Assembly: GCF_038237375.1 (NCBI RefSeq)
Contig: NZ_CP151273.1
Location: 434,001-498,000 of the forward strand
Reading direction: 5' to 3'
Source of the DNA: Alcaligenes sp. SDU_A2
Lineage (GTDB): Bacteria > Pseudomonadota > Gammaproteobacteria > Burkholderiales > Burkholderiaceae_B
Length of the DNA stretch: 64,000 nt
The notes under the pieces are model-generated. The model ran no database searches and had not been told where the DNA came from. It worked only from the letters and a program-made list of their open reading frames with translations. Of the stretch, positions 9,456 through 18,377 are shown one piece after another (within the stretch, counting starts at the first letter, position 1; each line of letters starts with the position of its first letter). The translations under genes and the position numbers were made by a program.

Positions 9456-10115
9456 ATGCGTCCTTTCAAGCGTTATTTCGTCACGGGCCTGCTGATCTGG
9501 GTTCCTCTGGTCATCACTATCTGGGTGTTGACCTTGCTGATTGATACGCTTGAAAGCGTCGTGCCGGAGTTTCTGTCTTCGCAGGCCTTGTTCGGCCTGC
9601 GCATTCCGGGATTCCGTATCGTATTTGTCTTGCTGGTGTTGTTCGGCACAGGCTTGTTGGCGGCCAATTATCTGGGCCGCGCGGTGGTGGATCGCTGGGA
9701 ATTATTGCTGGGACGCATTCCTTTGGTGCGTTCGATTTATAATTCAGTCAAGCAAGTCAGCGACACGGTGCTGGCACCGGATGGCCAGGCGTTTCGCGAA
9801 GCCGTGCTGGTGCAGTATCCTCGGGCCGGCTCCTGGACCATCGCTTTTTTAACCGGTGCGCCGGGCGGCGAAGTGGCCCGGATGCTGCAGGGCGATTTTG
9901 TCAGTGTCTACGTTCCCACCACGCCTAACCCCACATCGGGCTTTTTTCTGATGATGCCGCGTGGGGACGTGCATAAGCTCGACATGACCGTGGACGCCGC
10001 GCTTAAATATATTGTTTCCATGGGCGTGGTGGCCCCTGCCGAACCGGCCGCCCTGCCCGTTGCTTCCGGCAAGCCGGACGGCCCCGATGGTGCGCCGCCG
10101 CAGGCCGGAGCCTGA
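9456..10115 (+). CDS. DUF502 family membrane protein
   Basis: 219 residues. The N terminus MRPFKRYFVTGLLIWVPL leads into a first membrane helix, and a second follows around residues 55-75. The cytosolic or periplasmic domain then carries the DUF502 stretches LLGRIPLVRSIYNSVKQ and VPTTPNPTSGFFLMMPR. The biochemical role is unknown; plant relatives (COV family) are trafficking proteins. The tail is rich in Pro and Ala. It sits directly between the FmdB-like gene and aspS, an arrangement widely kept in Burkholderiales, which suggests co-expression with aspS. Confidence 0.9.
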   Translation: MRPFKRYFVTGLLIWVPLVITIWVLTLLIDTLESVVPEFLSSQALFGLRIPGFRIVFVLLVLFGTGLLAANYLGRAVVDRWELLLGRIPLVRSIYNSVKQVSDTVLAPDGQAFREAVLVQYPRAGSWTIAFLTGAPGGEVARMLQGDFVSVYVPTTPNPTSGFFLMMPRGDVHKLDMTVDAALKYIVSMGVVAPAEPAALPVASGKPDGPDGAPPQAGA

Positions 10116-10157
10116 ACTTTCCAATTTGCAGTCTTTACTATTTCGGAGTCATCCTAG

Positions 10158-11948
10158 ATGCGTACGTGTTATACCGGCGAGGTTTCCAAAGAATACCTGG
10201 GCCAGACGGTCAATTTGTTTGGCTGGGTACATCGTCGCCGCGACCACGGGGGTGTGATTTTCATCGATCTGCGCGACCGTGCCGGCCTGGCCCAGGTGGT
10301 GGTCAATCCCGACAACGTGCAGGCTTTTGAAACCGCCGAACGCATCCGTAACGAGTACTGCCTGCGCATCACCGGCCGCGTTCAGGCCCGCCCCGAAGGC
10401 ACAGTCAACCCCGATCTGCGTTCGGGCGAAATCGAAATCGTCTGCGACGAAATCGAAATCCTGAACGCTTCGGTCACACCCGCCTTCCAGCTGGACGATG
10501 ACAACCTGTCCGAGACCACGCGCCTGACGCATCGCGTCCTGGATCTGCGCCGCCCGCAGATGCAGAACAATCTGATGCTGCGCTACAAAGTCACCATGGA
10601 AACGCGCAAGTTCCTGGACGAGCTGGGTTTTATCGACATCGAAACCCCCATGCTCACCAAGAGCACGCCCGAAGGCGCGCGCGATTATCTGGTTCCCTCG
10701 CGTGTCAACGCCGGCGAATTTTTCGCGCTGCCCCAGTCGCCCCAGCTGTTCAAGCAAATGCTGATGGTGTCGGGCTTTGACCGCTACTACCAGATCACCA
10801 AATGTTTTCGCGACGAAGATCTGCGCGCCGACCGTCAGCCCGAATTTACCCAGATCGACTGCGAGACGTCCTTTCTGAACGAAGTCCAGATCCGTGAAAT
10901 CTTCGAGGGCATGGTCACCCATATCTTCAAGACAGTGCAGCAAGTCGAACTGCCGCAGCCATTCCCCACCATGAGCTGGACCGAAGCCATGCAGCGTTTT
11001 GGCTCGGACAAGCCCGATCTGCGCGTCAAGCTGGAGTTTGTGGACGTGGCCGATCTGCTGCGCGACGTGGACTTCAAGGTGTTTTCCGCCCCGGCCAACG
11101 ACCCGGCCTGCCGCGTGGTGGCCTTGCGCGTGCCCGGCGGTGCCAGCATGCCCCGCAGCGAGATCGACGCCTACACCAAGTTCGTGGGCATTTACGGTGC
11201 CAAGGGCCTGGCCTACATCAAGGTCAACGATGCCGCTGCCATTCCCGAAGGGTTGCAGTCGCCTATCGTCAAGAACATCCATGTGGATGCGCTCAAGCAG
11301 CTTATCGAGCGTACCGGCGCGCAAAGCGGCGACCTGATCTTCTTCGGCGCCGACAAGGCCAAGGTGGTCAACGATGCCATCGGCGCACTGCGCATCAAGA
11401 TCGGTCACAGCGACTTCGGCAAAGAGAACGGCCTGTTTGACAACGTCTGGAAGCCGTTGTGGGTGGTGGATTTCCCCATGTTCGAGTACGACGAGGACGA
11501 GAACCGCTACACCGCCGCGCACCACCCCTTTACCAGCCCCAAGGACGGCCACGAGGATCTGCTCGAAACCGATCCAGGCAAAGCCTTTGCCAAGGCTTAC
11601 GACATGGTGCTCAACGGTTGGGAAATCGGTGGCGGTTCGGTCCGTATTCACCGTGCCGATGTGCAGAGCAAGGTGTTCCGCGCCCTGAAGATCGATGCCG
11701 AGGAAGCGCAATTGAAATTCGGCTTCCTGCTCGACGCCCTGCAGTATGGCGCGCCTCCGCATGGCGGCCTGGCCTTGGGTCTGGACCGTCTGGTCACCAT
11801 GATGGCCGGTGCCGATTCCATCCGCGACGTCATTGCCTTCCCCAAGACCCAGCGCGCCCAGTGCCTGCTGACCCAGGCACCGTCGGCGGTGGACGAGAAA
11901 CAGCTGCGCGAGCTGCATATCCGTCTGCGGGCGGTCGAAACCAAGTAA
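10158..11948 (+). CDS. aspS: Aspartyl-tRNA synthetase
   Basis: 596 residues, the bacterial AspRS length. It charges tRNA-Asp (and in many proteobacteria also tRNA-Asn) with aspartate. The N-terminal OB-fold anticodon-binding domain starts [14 protein letters not shown] and includes the bacterial [17 protein letters not shown]. Class II motif 2 is [16 protein letters not shown]. The bacterial GAD insertion domain occupies the middle. Motif 3 is [13 protein letters not shown] near the C terminus. The gene begins 42 bases after the DUF502 gene and is followed 19 bases later by an EEP-family gene, so the run is probably one transcript. Confidence 0.97.
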   Translation: MRTCYTGEVSKEYLGQTVNLFGWVHRRRDHGGVIFIDLRDRAGLAQVVVNPDNVQAFETAERIRNEYCLRITGRVQARPEGTVNPDLRSGEIEIVCDEIEILNASVTPAFQLDDDNLSETTRLTHRVLDLRRPQMQNNLMLRYKVTMETRKFLDELGFIDIETPMLTKSTPEGARDYLVPSRVNAGEFFALPQSPQLFKQMLMVSGFDRYYQITKCFRDEDLRADRQPEFTQIDCETSFLNEVQIREIFEGMVTHIFKTVQQVELPQPFPTMSWTEAMQRFGSDKPDLRVKLEFVDVADLLRDVDFKVFSAPANDPACRVVALRVPGGASMPRSEIDAYTKFVGIYGAKGLAYIKVNDAAAIPEGLQSPIVKNIHVDALKQLIERTGAQSGDLIFFGADKAKVVNDAIGALRIKIGHSDFGKENGLFDNVWKPLWVVDFPMFEYDEDENRYTAAHHPFTSPKDGHEDLLETDPGKAFAKAYDMVLNGWEIGGGSVRIHRADVQSKVFRALKIDAEEAQLKFGFLLDALQYGAPPHGGLALGLDRLVTMMAGADSIRDVIAFPKTQRAQCLLTQAPSAVDEKQLRELHIRLRAVETK

Positions 11949-11967
11949 GTCTGTGTAGGGGGACGAC

Positions 11968-12816
11968 GTGTCGGTGATACGGGTAGTCAGCTACAACATT
12001 CACAAGGGCCGGTCGGCCTCCGGCAAGCGCGAGTCTTTGTCCGACTTGCGTCTGGGGCTGTACGGCCTGTCCCCCGACTTGCTGTTTTTGCAGGAAGTGC
12101 AGGGCCGCAACCAGTTGCAGGGCAGCCTGGATGCCCAGCACGAATCCTTGGCGGCGGCGCTGCACATGCATACGGCCTATGGCTGCAATGTGGTGCGCCA
12201 GCACACCGACCACGGCAATGCGCTGTTGTCGCGTTTCCCTATTCTGCAGTACGAAAACCAAGACATCTCGGACCACAGGCTGGAGCAGCGCGGTCTGCTG
12301 CACGCTGTAATCGAGGTCGATGGCCGGCCTGTGCATTGCATCGTGGTGCATCTGGGTTTGTTCAACAACGGCCGTGTGCGTCAGGTTCAGGCTTTGCTGG
12401 ACCGTATCAAGCGTATCGTGCCGGCCGACGAACCCTTGCTGATCGCCGGCGATTTCAACGATTGGAATAACCGTCTGGCCCCGATTTTCGTGCAGCAACT
12501 GAATCTGTACGAAGTCTTTTCGTTTTCGCCCAAGGGGCAGGCCGACCATCGTTTCAAGCTGCGGCGTCCCATCAGTTGGTTGCGCACCATGCGTCAGGGC
12601 ATCATTCAGCCGGCAGGCGGCATTCAGTTGGGCGTCAATGGTGCGGCGCGCATGACCCCGCCGCCACGCACCTTTCCGGCGGTGTTTCCCTGGCTGCGGC
12701 TGGACCGTATCTATCAGCGTGGTTTTGCCGTGCGCAATGCGCGTGTGCTGGTGGGCGATCCCTGGAAGCAGTTGTCGGATCATGCGCCCATTCTGACCGA
12801 GCTGGAGCTGCCCTGA
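11968..12816 (+). CDS. Endonuclease/exonuclease/phosphatase family protein
   Basis: 282 residues, starting at a GTG with a GGGGGA ribosome site. The Mg-dependent EEP fold is recognised by SYNIHKGRSA at the N terminus, LFLQEVQG, the central GDFNDWNNR and the C-terminal SDHAPILTEL, which supply the Asn, Glu, Asp/Asn and His of the active site. The family covers DNases, phosphodiesterases and lipid phosphatases, so the substrate is open. It precedes a phospholipase D-type cardiolipin synthase by 45 bases. That EEP-clsB pairing recurs in proteobacteria and hints at a membrane-lipid role. Confidence 0.88.
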   Translation: MSVIRVVSYNIHKGRSASGKRESLSDLRLGLYGLSPDLLFLQEVQGRNQLQGSLDAQHESLAAALHMHTAYGCNVVRQHTDHGNALLSRFPILQYENQDISDHRLEQRGLLHAVIEVDGRPVHCIVVHLGLFNNGRVRQVQALLDRIKRIVPADEPLLIAGDFNDWNNRLAPIFVQQLNLYEVFSFSPKGQADHRFKLRRPISWLRTMRQGIIQPAGGIQLGVNGAARMTPPPRTFPAVFPWLRLDRIYQRGFAVRNARVLVGDPWKQLSDHAPILTELELP

Positions 12817-12861
12817 CGGGCAGGCCCGTACCGTGGCGGACGTATCAGGAGCCTACTTCGC

Positions 12862-14100
12862 ATGCCACGCCTGAAACCTGATCCGGTCTGGCACGAGGGC
12901 AACCGGATTACGCTGTTGCAGAACGGCCAGGACTTTTTTCCGGCCATCTGTCAGGCGATGGCGCAGGCGCAAAGCAGCATCCATCTGGAAACCTATATCT
13001 TCAATCTGGATGACAGCGGCCATCGTGTGCTTGATGCGCTGCGCCAGGCCAGTGACCGGGGCGTGCGCATCCGGGTGGTCATCGATGGTTTTGGCAGTGC
13101 CCGCCATGCGCAGCAGATAGGAGCCCAATTGCGCGCCATGCGCGTGCGCTATCGTATTTACCGGCCCAACCCGCGCGGCTGGCGCGAACCGCGCCTGTCG
13201 CTGCGGCGGCTGCGCCGCCAGCACCGCAAAATGTTGGTAGTGGACGAGCGCATCGGTTTTGTAGGCGGCATCAATGTCCTGGACGACTTTGACGACGTAC
13301 CGGTGCTGAATGGACGGACACACCCGCGTTTTGACTTTGCAGTGCGGTGCGAGGGCCCTATTGTCGACGATATGGTGCGTGCCCAGCAGGCGCTGTGGTT
13401 GCGCATGGCTTGGCGCCGACGTGGTGACTGGAGCAGCTTTACCCAGCGTTTTGTGCAGTGGCGCGAACGGCGGCAGCGGCGTCGTCAGGGGCTTGCTTTG
13501 CAGACGGAGCCGGTTCAAGATGGTCTGCGCGCGACCTTGCTGTTGCGCGACAATGTACGTCATCGTCAGCAAATCGAAAAAGCGTATCTGCGCCTGCTGG
13601 AGACGGCCCGCAGCGATGTGATCCTGGCCAATGCCTACTTCTTTCCCGGTCGTACGCTGCGTCATCAGCTGGAAGCCACGGCTGCCCGAGGCATACGGGT
13701 GCGCTTGCTGCTCCAAGGCCATGCCGAGTATTTTTTGCAGTATCGGGCTTGCCGTTATATGTATGGGCAATTGCTGGACGATGGCATCGAGCTGTACGAA
13801 TACAACGCCAGCTACCTGCACGCCAAGGTGGCGGTGGTGGACGACTTTGCGATGGTGGGTTCGTCCAACCTGGACCCGTTCAGCTTGTTGTTGGCGCGCG
13901 AGGCCAATGTGTTGATTGACGATGCCGGCTTTGCTGCCGACCTGCGCCAGCGCTTGGAACGGGAGCTGCGAGAATGCTCCACCCAGGTTACGGCGCAGCA
14001 GTTTCGCCGCTTAGGGCCGTTTAGCCGTCTGGTCGATTATCTGGCCTATGGCATGTTGCGGCTGGGTGTGCTGCTGACCGGCAAGTCTTCGCTGTATTAG
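12862..14100 (+). CDS. clsB: Cardiolipin synthase B-type phospholipase D enzyme
   Basis: 412 residues with two HKD catalytic motifs: HRKMLVVDERIGFVGGIN in the first half and HAKVAVVDDFAMVGSSNLD in the second. These PLD-family enzymes make cardiolipin by phosphatidyl transfer. Lack of N-terminal membrane helices and the length fit the ClsB group rather than ClsA. CAGGAG precedes the ATG. It probably shares a transcript with the EEP gene just upstream. The symbol is by resemblance, since ClsB and ClsC overlap in length. Confidence 0.87.
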   Translation: MPRLKPDPVWHEGNRITLLQNGQDFFPAICQAMAQAQSSIHLETYIFNLDDSGHRVLDALRQASDRGVRIRVVIDGFGSARHAQQIGAQLRAMRVRYRIYRPNPRGWREPRLSLRRLRRQHRKMLVVDERIGFVGGINVLDDFDDVPVLNGRTHPRFDFAVRCEGPIVDDMVRAQQALWLRMAWRRRGDWSSFTQRFVQWRERRQRRRQGLALQTEPVQDGLRATLLLRDNVRHRQQIEKAYLRLLETARSDVILANAYFFPGRTLRHQLEATAARGIRVRLLLQGHAEYFLQYRACRYMYGQLLDDGIELYEYNASYLHAKVAVVDDFAMVGSSNLDPFSLLLAREANVLIDDAGFAADLRQRLERELRECSTQVTAQQFRRLGPFSRLVDYLAYGMLRLGVLLTGKSSLY

Positions 14101-14423
14101 GTCTGTCACGGTGTGCGTCCGGGCACCATGGACCGAATCAGACCGGTTCGGGCCGGGGGAGCGGATTGCCGCGTGTCATCAGACTGCCGCAATCGCTTGG
14201 TACGCTGGGTTTGCCTTGTGTGCTGTGTGTTTTTTATGTGACTGGGGTTGTTTTTCTCCATCAGGCGGGAACTTTTTCTTGCTGTAAGGCTCTTAATCCT
14301 GTATTGAAAATTCTTAGCACTCCATATCTTAGAGTGCTAAACTCAATTGATTGTCCCTATACGTTTCGTCCGGCTTCAGGTCGAGCTTTTGGTTCCCGCC
14401 AGCCGGTTTTAGAAGGATTTTCC
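14101..14423 (+). promoter_or_regulatory. rpoH promoter and leader region
   Basis: 323 bases without a gene. It contains the CIRCE element listed separately. A possible promoter overlaps it: TTGAAA near 14305, with TATCTT inside the CIRCE spacer, though the gap of about 15 bases is short. The rpoH reading frame is open back to 14166, but that part does not resemble sigma factors and the CIRCE lies within it, so it is treated as leader. Confidence 0.6.
14314..14340. promoter_or_regulatory. CIRCE element (HrcA operator)
   Basis: TTAGCACTC, nine bases, then GAGTGCTAA: an exact match to the CIRCE consensus with the standard spacing. HrcA, a heat-sensitive repressor working with GroEL, binds this element. 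It lies 83 bases before the rpoH start codon, so rpoH transcription is probably controlled by HrcA. Confidence 0.95.
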
Positions 14424-15317
14424 ATGACACAACAAGCGAACGCTTTGGCCCTGGCGTCTGGTAATGAACTCGTCGCTGCGGTTTCCAATCCAGGTGCATT
14501 GGGCACGATCGAAGCGTATATTTCCGCCGTCAACCGTTTGCCTTTGCTCAGCGCCGAACGCGAAACCGAGCTGGGGCAGCGTTTGCGCGACCAGGGCGAT
14601 CTGGACTCCGCCCGCGAACTGATCATGTCGCACCTGCGTCTGGTGGTGTCTATTTCCCGCCAGTACTTGGGTTATGGTTTGCCGCATGCCGACCTGATCC
14701 AGGAAGGCAATGTGGGCTTGATGAAAGCCGTCAAGCGCTTCGATCCGGATCGCGGCGTACGCCTAGTGTCTTTTGCCGTGCATTGGATCAAGGCCGAAAT
14801 CCACGAATACGTGGTGCGTAATTGGCGCATGGTCAAGGTGGCGACCACCAAGGCGCAGCGCAAGCTGTTCTTTAACCTGCGCCGCATGCGTCCCGATGGC
14901 CAGACACTGGATTCCACCCAGGTCGATGCCATTGCCCGCGAATTGGATGTCCGCCCTCAGGATGTCAGCGAAATGGAAGTGCGTCTGTCCGGCCGGGACA
15001 TGGCGCTGGAAGCTCCTAGCGACGATGACGACAGCTTTGCGCCTATTTCCTACCTGTCCGACGATGGCCACCAGGAACCATCCCGTGTGCTGGAGCGCCG
15101 TGCGCAGGATATGTTGGAAGGCAGCGGTCTGGAAGAGGCCATCGCTGCTTTGGACGAACGCTCTCAGCGCATTGTGCGTGCCCGTTGGTTGCAGGACGAT
15201 GGCGGTGCCACGCTGCACGAGCTGGCTGCCGAGTTCGGTGTGTCGGCCGAGCGTATCCGTCAGATCGAGGCGGCAGCGTTCAAAAAATTGCGTCTGGCTT
15301 TGGCCCAGGCGGCTTGA
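14424..15317 (+). CDS. rpoH: RNA polymerase heat-shock sigma factor (sigma-32)
   Basis: 297 residues. A sigma-70 family factor of the RpoH group, which directs RNA polymerase to heat-shock promoters. Region 2 (DLIQEGNVGLMKAVKRFDP) is followed by the RpoH box, seen as QRKLFFNLRRM. Region 4 carries a helix-turn-helix ending ERIRQIEAAAFKKLR. The start at 14424 is set by AGAAGGA upstream and by homology (MTQQANALAL). A perfect CIRCE lies upstream, so the two main heat-shock systems, HrcA and sigma-32, appear linked here. A stable hairpin and a classical terminator follow at 15428-15503. Confidence 0.96.
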   Translation: MTQQANALALASGNELVAAVSNPGALGTIEAYISAVNRLPLLSAERETELGQRLRDQGDLDSARELIMSHLRLVVSISRQYLGYGLPHADLIQEGNVGLMKAVKRFDPDRGVRLVSFAVHWIKAEIHEYVVRNWRMVKVATTKAQRKLFFNLRRMRPDGQTLDSTQVDAIARELDVRPQDVSEMEVRLSGRDMALEAPSDDDDSFAPISYLSDDGHQEPSRVLERRAQDMLEGSGLEEAIAALDERSQRIVRARWLQDDGGATLHELAAEFGVSAERIRQIEAAAFKKLRLALAQAA

Positions 15318-15427
15318 GTCTTAAATCGTTACAACTTTATCGGGAAATCGAAGAACTTACGGGGCGACCAGCGGACTAACTAATACATGTGTTGATTTTT
15401 GCCACTTACGCAATGCAATACGTGTCG

Positions 15428-15503
15428 TCCGCTTCGGCTTCTCCTCTTCCCCTCCCTTTTGAAGCGGATGTTTATGGGACACCAGCAAGGTGTCCCTTTT
15501 TTT
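15428..15503 (+). ncRNA. Possible small RNA: CU-rich stem-loop plus terminator
   Basis: An 8-bp stem, TCCGCTTC (15428-15435) with GAAGCGGA (15461-15468), closes a 25-base loop made almost only of C and U, including CCTCCC complementary to Shine-Dalgarno sequences. A textbook terminator starts eight bases later. The layout resembles Hfq-type or anti-Shine-Dalgarno small RNAs, either from its own promoter or processed from the rpoH 3' UTR. I see no clear promoter in 15318-15427. No known RNA family is recognised. Confidence 0.4.
15476..15503 (+). terminator. Rho-independent terminator downstream of rpoH
   Basis: GGGACACC, loop AGCAA, GGTGTCCC, then seven T residues. A perfect 8-bp GC-rich stem with a U-tract; the strongest intrinsic terminator in the window. 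It ends the rpoH transcript and/or the candidate small RNA just upstream. Confidence 0.9.
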
Positions 15504-15563
15504 GTCCTGCAAAAATGCGTTTGGGTGGATCTGTTATTGATCCGAATGCGTGCTTCGTATGCC

Positions 15564-15798
15564 GCCGCTCAAGCTGGCATGCAAGGTCGTCTGGGCTGAC
15601 GGTTTGCCGGTGCTGCGCACCGGTGCCCTTGTCAAGCACACGGGCCGGGCGGGTCGTGAACTCGGAGCGCGATTCGTCCCCCGGACGAATCGCAAACGTG
15701 CTCCTCTAACAACACGCCCCTTGCTCCCCGGCCCGTGTGTTTGCCGGCGGCAAACCGCCTGACCCGCCCCGCCGACCTTGCATGCCAGCTTGAGCGGC
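15564..15798. repeat. Nested long palindrome, copy A
   Basis: The outer arms are a perfect 26-base inverted repeat (15564-15589 with 15773-15798). Inside, further matched blocks include GGTTTGCCG and CACACGGGCCGGG with their complements. At the exact centre (15681) sits an 11-bp hairpin, GCGATTCGTCC with its complement around CCC. The element is 235 bases, non-coding in appearance, and homologous to copy B in inverted orientation: 15607-15633 matches the complement of 16065-16091 at 24 of 27 positions. The class of repeat is not recognised. Confidence 0.85.
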
Positions 15799-15900
15799 TC
15801 TTAATGAGTACAGTGAGAATCAATGGCTCAGAATGCCTTGTGTCTTCATGGTAGACGCTACTGATAGCCCGCTCGCTGTGTCTACGACGAGCCATGTTGA

Positions 15901-16133
15901 GCCGTTCGGACTTCCTGTGGTTGCGGGAGGGCGAATTGAAGTGCTTGCCGCAGGTGGGGGATCGGGCCGGGAGACAAGCGCCGTTCTGTTTGCGCCCGAC
16001 GCTTGTGATGCGTCCGGGGGACGCATCACCGGGTAAGTTAACGGCGCGCCCGGGTCGATTCACCGACCAGGGAACCGGTGCGAAGCACCGGCAAGCGCTT
16101 AGCCCGAACGGAACCACAGGAAGTCCGAATGGC
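15901..16133. repeat. Nested long palindrome, copy B
   Basis: An 18-base perfect outer inverted repeat (15905-15922 with 16112-16129), partly extended by a further three bases on each side, and a perfect 11-bp central hairpin at 16005-16029 (GTGATGCGTCC, loop GGG). Outer arms and hairpin share the same centre, 16017. The interior is imperfectly palindromic and related to copy A with the halves swapped. Centres of A and B lie 336 bases apart. The remaining 15799-15900 and 16134-16233 hold no gene I can recognise. Confidence 0.82.
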
Positions 16134-16233
16134 GGCTCCAGGTTTGTTGTTGAGCAACACGTAGCTTGACACGTCCAGTCTTCCCCCACCGACAGCCCCG
16201 TCCAGGCCCGCCGCCGGCAGGGTATGGGTGTCG

Positions 16234-18279
16234 TCAGAAGGACAGTGCCGCTTTCAGCCAGACCGTGCGGCCCGGGTCGTTGAAACGGGTCGCCGCCCCA
16301 AAGCCGAAGCCGCTGTTGCCAGCCAGATTCAGGTGCTCGCTGTAGGCTTTATCGAACACATTGTCCACACCGGCAGTCAGGGACAGATGACGGTTGATCT
16401 GATACCCCCCGTACAGCGACAAGGTGCCGAAACCGGCGCTTGGGCCGAAGTCGTAGCCCACTACATTACCTTGGCCACGGGCATACCGGCGCTGGGCGGC
16501 CACCAGACGCCAGACACCGCCGGCCGACCAGGCCCCGCGTGCATAGTCGGCGCTCAGGCGCAGATCCAGTGGCGGCATCTGGGGCAGTGGACGGCCGTCG
16601 CTGCGGTTGCGACCCCAGGCATAGGCCAGCGTTGCGCCCAGCGTCCAGTCCTGGCTGGCCCGGATGTCCGCGCCTACTTCCGCGCCCATGATGCGGGCCT
16701 GGACATTGCGCGCCTGTGCGCCTGCCATGCCGCTTTGCGGGTAGTCGAACAGGATGTAGTCCTGGATATGCCCTGCATAGGCCGATGCCCAGGCCGTCAG
16801 CGTATCGCTCTTGTACTGCGCCCCTATGTCCAGTTGGGTGGTTTTCTCGGGTTGTATCCCCAAAAAGGCACTGGCGCTGCCTTGCGGCCCGCGACGTGGC
16901 GAGAACAGTTCCCAGTAATCGGGCATGCGTTGCACATGGCCCAGACCAGCATAGAGGCTGAGCGGCACGGAATCCAGATCGTGTTCCCAACGCAGAAAGC
17001 CGCTCGGCAGGGTTTCGCGCCGTTGCTGGCCGGCACCCGGGTTAGGCCTGCTCATCATGCCGCTGCCCAAGGAGGTGCGCCAATCTTTGACGCCGGCCTT
17101 GTCCAGTCGGGCGCCGCCGATCAGACGCGACCTGTCGCTCAGCTCCCAGCGGGTTTCGGCAAATAGCCCTAAATGATCGAATTCCGCGTCTTTGACGCGG
17201 GTCTGGTCCCGATAATCCTGACTGCCCATCGCACTGCGCTTGCGGTGGCGGCTGCGTTGCATATCCAGGCCGGTCGTCAGGGTCAGATCCGCGCGCAGCG
17301 CCCAGTCCGCGCTTAGACGCGCACCCCAGGTCAGACGATCCACATTGGAGGCCATGGGCATGGACATGCCGCCGCCCGGCTTGAAGGGGCGTAGTTCATA
17401 GTTGTCCATGACGTGATCGGCGTAGTTGTAGTAGAGCTGGGCCTCGATGGCGCGCAGCAGCCCCTGATCCATGTCTTTCTGAAAGCGTAGGCCCAGGGTT
17501 TCGCGCTTGAAGCGGGTGCCGTCCATACCGCGTCCGGCATAGCGTGCATAGCCGTCGCCCGTGCCTGCGCTCAGCTCCAGCACGGTATCGGGGTCGGGCG
17601 TCAGGCCCACGGCGATATCCGTATTCCATTTTTTCCAGCGGGAAGGCACGCGCTGTCCGTTGCCGTCCTTGTAGTCTTGGGCGCGGTCCTGGTTGGCGGT
17701 CAGGCGGGCATAGTAAGCGGCATTGCCGGCGGTAAAGTCCACATTACCGGCGTGTCGGCCCCAGGAGCCGCCCAGCAGGCTGGCTTGCAGTGTCGCGTCC
17801 GGTCCCGTAAACCTGGGCGGTTTGCGCTCGAAGCGCACGGTGCCGGCGGACGCGCCCGGCCCCCAGCGCACACTTTGCGGGCCTTTAATTACGTTCAGCT
17901 CGTCAAAGGATTGCGGCGAAATATACGAGGTGGGCGCGTCCATGCGGCCTGGGCAGGCACCGGGCATGGCGCTGCCGTTGGCCAGTATGGCCAGGCGCGA
18001 CCCGAACATGCCGCGCAGCACCGGATCGCCGTTGCTGCCGCCATTGCGTATGGCGGCAAAGCCGGGGATGGTTTTCAGGTAGTCCGTGCCATCGCTGGCC
18101 GGCAGCGGTAGGCGCGGCAGTCTGGGGTTGGTGCTGAACTGCAAGGGGGATTCGGGGGCCACGCCGGTGACGACGATGGGGCTTAGTGTCTCGACGGAGG
18201 GAGGCTGGGCCTGGACAGGATGCGCTGTCCAGGCCAGGACGCCGGCACTGATCAGGCCGGGTGTGACAAATTTCTTCAT
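16234..18279 (-). CDS. oprC: TonB-dependent copper receptor (OprC/NosA-like)
   Basis: 681 residues: a signal peptide (cleavage probably after PVQA), an N-terminal TonB-box and plug region, and a C-terminal 22-strand barrel ending in an aromatic (ALSF). Outer-membrane receptors of this group bind copper. The OprC copper-site pattern CxxxM...HxM is visible as ACPGRM (Cys109, Met113) and DHVM (His289, Met291), and the family stretch MDAPTSYISP follows the first half. It lies 98 bases downstream of a DUF2946 gene on the same strand, a common pairing for copper receptors. Uptake needs TonB-ExbBD from elsewhere in the genome. Confidence 0.9.
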   Translation of the reverse strand: MKKFVTPGLISAGVLAWTAHPVQAQPPSVETLSPIVVTGVAPESPLQFSTNPRLPRLPLPASDGTDYLKTIPGFAAIRNGGSNGDPVLRGMFGSRLAILANGSAMPGACPGRMDAPTSYISPQSFDELNVIKGPQSVRWGPGASAGTVRFERKPPRFTGPDATLQASLLGGSWGRHAGNVDFTAGNAAYYARLTANQDRAQDYKDGNGQRVPSRWKKWNTDIAVGLTPDPDTVLELSAGTGDGYARYAGRGMDGTRFKRETLGLRFQKDMDQGLLRAIEAQLYYNYADHVMDNYELRPFKPGGGMSMPMASNVDRLTWGARLSADWALRADLTLTTGLDMQRSRHRKRSAMGSQDYRDQTRVKDAEFDHLGLFAETRWELSDRSRLIGGARLDKAGVKDWRTSLGSGMMSRPNPGAGQQRRETLPSGFLRWEHDLDSVPLSLYAGLGHVQRMPDYWELFSPRRGPQGSASAFLGIQPEKTTQLDIGAQYKSDTLTAWASAYAGHIQDYILFDYPQSGMAGAQARNVQARIMGAEVGADIRASQDWTLGATLAYAWGRNRSDGRPLPQMPPLDLRLSADYARGAWSAGGVWRLVAAQRRYARGQGNVVGYDFGPSAGFGTLSLYGGYQINRHLSLTAGVDNVFDKAYSEHLNLAGNSGFGFGAATRFNDPGRTVWLKAALSF

Positions 18280-18377
18280 GACTCAATTCCAGGGCACGCC
18301 ACTACGCCTGCGGCAAAGCCGCAAGGGGGAGGGCGTCAAATGAAAATGGGCGCGCGGCCAGGGCCGTGCGCAGACGA

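Noticed and set aside
14166-14423. N-terminal extension of rpoH
   Set aside because: The frame is open but contains the CIRCE operator and does not resemble sigma factors; a ribosome site supports 14424.
15632-16189. 185-codon open frame on - across both nested palindromes
   Set aside because: It runs through two palindromic elements, its translation is low-complexity and self-similar because of the repeats, and no ribosome site or family resemblance is seen.
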